This document shows, one piece after another, positions 62,023 through 64,000 of a stretch of DNA of 64,000 nt. Source of the DNA: Dyella_A ginsengisoli. GTDB taxonomy: Bacteria > Pseudomonadota > Gammaproteobacteria > Xanthomonadales > Rhodanobacteraceae. Positions within the stretch are counted from its first letter, which is position 1. Every line of letters begins with the position of its first letter. The stretch is taken from positions 434,001-498,000 of the forward strand of contig NZ_JADIKM010000003.1 of NCBI RefSeq assembly GCF_044904665.1, given 5' to 3'. Made by a program: the position numbers and the translations under genes. The notes beneath the pieces are model-generated. The model saw nothing but the letters and a program-made list of their open reading frames with translations. It did not search any database and was not told where the DNA came from.

Positions 62023-63795
62023 TCAGGCGACGAACTGCAACCGCGCCAGCTCCGCGTACAGGCCGCCCTCGGCCAGCAGGCTCTCGTGCGTGCCCTGGGC
62101 CACGATGCGGCCGCCGTCCATCACCACGATGCGGTCGGCGCGCTGCACAGTGGCCAGGCGGTGCGCGATGACCAGCGTGGTACGGCCTTTTTCCAGCCGC
62201 TCCAGCGCCTGCTGGATGGCTGCTTCGGATTGGGCGTCGAGCGCCGAGGTGGCCTCGTCGAGCAGCAGCAGCGGCGCGTCGCGCAGGATCGCGCGGGCGA
62301 TCGCCACGCGCTGGCGCTGGCCGCCGGAGAGGCGCACGCCGCGCTCGCCCATTTCGGCCTGGTAGCCGTCGTCCAGCGCGCCGATGAACTCGTGTGCCTC
62401 GGCGGCCCTGGCCGCTTCGATCACTTCCGCTTCGCTGGCGTCCTGGCGGCCGAAGCGGATGTTGTCCGCCGCGGTGCCGCTGAAGATGATCGTCTCCTGC
62501 GGCACCAGCGCGATGGCGCCGCGCAGGTCGGGCAGGGTGAGCGCGCGCAGGTCGATTCCATCGAACGTGACGCTGCCGGACTGCGGATCGTAGAAGCGCA
62601 GCAGCAGCGAGAACACGGTGCTCTTGCCCGCGCCGGACGGGCCGACCAGCGCCACCGTCTCGCCCGGCTGCACGGTCAGCGAGAAGTCTTCCAGCGCCGC
62701 GGCGTTGGGGCGCGTGGGGTAGTGGAAGGTGACGTGATCGAACTGCAGCGCGCCGCGGGTGGGCTTGGGCAGCGCCAGCGGCTGGGCGGGTGCCGCGATC
62801 TCCGGTTGTTCGGCCAGCAGCTCGCCGATGCGTTCCATGGCGCCGGCCGCGCGCAGCACGTCGCCCCACACTTCGGACAAGCCCGCCACCGAGCCGGCGG
62901 CGAACACCGCGTACAGCACGAACTGGCCGAGGATGCCGGCATCCAGCGTACCGGTCAGCACGTGGCGTGCACCGGCCCACAGCACCAGCGTGATGGCACC
63001 GAACACCAGCACGATCACCGCCATGGTGAGCATCGAGCGCATGCCGATGCGTCGACGCGCGGTGGCCAGCGCGCGATAGATGGCGCTGGCGTAGCGCTCG
63101 CTCTCGATGCTCTCGCGGGCATAGGCCTTCACCGCGGTGGAGGCGTTGAGGGTTTCGTTGGCGATCGCGGCGGCGTCGGCCAGGCGGTCCTGGCTGGCGC
63201 GCGAGAGCTTCTGCACGCGCCGGCCGAACACGAGGATGGGCAGCATCACCGCCGGAATCACCAGCGCGGTAAGCCCGGCCAGCGACGGCGCCGTCCACAC
63301 CATCGCCACCGCCGCACCCACCAGCATCACCGCGCTGCGCAGCGCCACCGAGACGCCCGAGCCGACCAGCGCCTGCACCACTTCGGTGTCGGCGCTGAGG
63401 CGCGAGGTGAGCTCACCGACGCGGCTCTTTTCGAAGAAGCCGACATCGAGCCGGATCACGTGCGCGTACAGCGCATCGCGGAGCGAGGCGAGTGCACGTT
63501 CGCTGAGCAGGGTGATGCAGAAGTAGCGCGCCGCCGTGGCGAAGGCGAGCACCAGCGCCACGCCGAACAGCGCCAGGAACGTCTCGTTGATCACTGCCAG
63601 GCTGGAGTGGCCGAAGCCCTGGTCGATGATGTGGCGGAACGCCATCGGCAGCACCAGCGAGGCGCCGGAGGACATCGCCAGGAACAGCAGCCAGCCGAGC
63701 GCCAGCGCCTTGTGCGGCTTGAGGAACGGCCAGAGCTGGCGCAGGGCGCCGATGCGACGGGCAGGGCGGGGCGTCTCGGCGGTGGCGTCGCTCAT
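62023..63795 (-). CDS. ABC transporter, fused permease and ATPase (MsbA/ABCB type)
   Basis: 590 residues from ATG 63795 (MSDATAETPRPARRIG); an earlier frame start at 63978 is not supported. Six membrane helices (about 25-310) are followed by an ATPase domain with Walker A GPSGAGKS (about 380-387), signature LSGGQRQRVAIARA and Walker B LLLLDEATSALD. Homodimeric half-exporter of the ABCB group; substrates could be lipid, peptide or drug. No msbA-lpxK context (lpxK, kdsB) is present, so a lipid A role is not indicated. Confidence 0.9.
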   Translation of the reverse strand: MSDATAETPRPARRIGALRQLWPFLKPHKALALGWLLFLAMSSGASLVLPMAFRHIIDQGFGHSSLAVINETFLALFGVALVLAFATAARYFCITLLSERALASLRDALYAHVIRLDVGFFEKSRVGELTSRLSADTEVVQALVGSGVSVALRSAVMLVGAAVAMVWTAPSLAGLTALVIPAVMLPILVFGRRVQKLSRASQDRLADAAAIANETLNASTAVKAYARESIESERYASAIYRALATARRRIGMRSMLTMAVIVLVFGAITLVLWAGARHVLTGTLDAGILGQFVLYAVFAAGSVAGLSEVWGDVLRAAGAMERIGELLAEQPEIAAPAQPLALPKPTRGALQFDHVTFHYPTRPNAAALEDFSLTVQPGETVALVGPSGAGKSTVFSLLLRFYDPQSGSVTFDGIDLRALTLPDLRGAIALVPQETIIFSGTAADNIRFGRQDASEAEVIEAARAAEAHEFIGALDDGYQAEMGERGVRLSGGQRQRVAIARAILRDAPLLLLDEATSALDAQSEAAIQQALERLEKGRTTLVIAHRLATVQRADRIVVMDGGRIVAQGTHESLLAEGGLYAELARLQFVA

Positions 63796-63925
63796 GGGGT
63801 CTCGCTGACGGCAATGGGGGCGTGGCGCGTACGTTGCACCACCGGGAGGAGGTGGGGCGGTTGCGCAGCGATTCAATGTCCCGGCGACGCGCGTGCCCGC
63901 CGGAGCGTGCCCGCAAGATGGTGCG

Positions 63926-64000
63926 TCATTCCCCGGCGGCGTACGACTCGCAGCCCCAGCCGTCGTTGACGCCGTCAAAGGCTTCGGCTGCTTCGGCCAG
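63926..64000 (-). CDS. C-terminal end of an unidentified gene (partial)
   Basis: A minus-strand frame enters from the right edge and ends with TGA at 63928-63926, giving LAEAAEAFDGVNDG then WGCESYAAGE. Codon choice is GC-rich as in neighbouring genes. Too little for a family call; it lies 130 nt upstream of the ABC gene on the same strand. Confidence 0.4.
   Translation of the reverse strand: MAEAAEAFDGVNDGWGCESYAAGE

Overview
The window is a housekeeping stretch of a GC-rich gammaproteobacterial chromosome. Gene content and order (surE-pcm-yqaA-nlpD with no rpoS; tig-clpP-clpX-lon-hupB-ppiD; gloB-methyltransferase-rnhA-dnaQ; rpoE-rseA-degP-lepA-lepB-DUF4845-rnc-era-recO; a ligase-associated repair cluster) point to the Lysobacterales (Xanthomonadales), most likely a Rhodanobacteraceae-type organism such as Rhodanobacter or Dyella. 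That placement comes from remembered gene order, not from a search. I see no prophage, transposase, integrase, CRISPR array or toxin-antitoxin pair.

Layout. 1-5718: end of surE, pcm, a VTT-type membrane protein, the NlpD lipoprotein, a convergent pair (Mth938-like protein and YhbY), then rlmE-ftsH. 5869-6921: a tRNA operon (Arg-Pro-Arg-His-Lys) with a clear promoter and terminator, then tRNA-Leu ahead of trigger factor. 7011-15843: the protein-folding and proteolysis block tig, clpP, clpX, lon, hupB, two tRNAs (Val, Asp) and ppiD. 15935-20651: mltD and gloB on the minus strand, a yafS-like methyltransferase with rnhA and dnaQ on the plus strand, and a PP2C phosphatase. 20766-26188: tRNA-Ser, a TetR regulator, PEP synthase (ppsA) divergent from its regulatory kinase/phosphorylase, a DUF1249 gene, and a minus-strand Ala-Glu-Asp tRNA operon.

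26345-36716: a CPA2-type antiporter, an FkpA-like prolyl isomerase, ugd, slyX, DUF2058, a fused fatty-acid oxidation enzyme, and an unusual pair: a small unknown protein translationally coupled to a large GGDEF-EAL protein. 36849-45587: the envelope-stress operon rpoE-rseA-degP with a sigma-E-type promoter in front, then lepA-lepB-DUF4845-rnc-era-recO. 45616-54333: an orphan receiver-HPt protein, a YdbH/YdbL-like envelope pair, rlmD, a run CYTH-nagZ-hpt-FMN reductase-mtnP, and a cold-shock gene. 54474-54626: an intergenic hairpin repeat. 54689-60345: a four-gene minus-strand DNA repair operon (exonuclease, ATP-dependent ligase, Lhr-type helicase, phosphoesterase). 60555-64000: a ChaN-like secreted protein, DUF3228, an ABC exporter and the end of one more gene.

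The region is dominated by proteostasis (FtsH, ClpXP, Lon, trigger factor, PpiD, FkpA, DegP) and by translation functions (LepA, Era, RNase III, RlmE, RlmD, 12 tRNAs). Several starts are TTG or GTG (rnhA, ppsA, slyX, rnc, mtnP) and would be missed by an ATG-only reading. No system here is clearly unprecedented. The least explained parts are the small gene before the GGDEF-EAL protein, the YdbH/YdbL pair with a lipobox and no separate YnbE, and the ligase-associated cluster.
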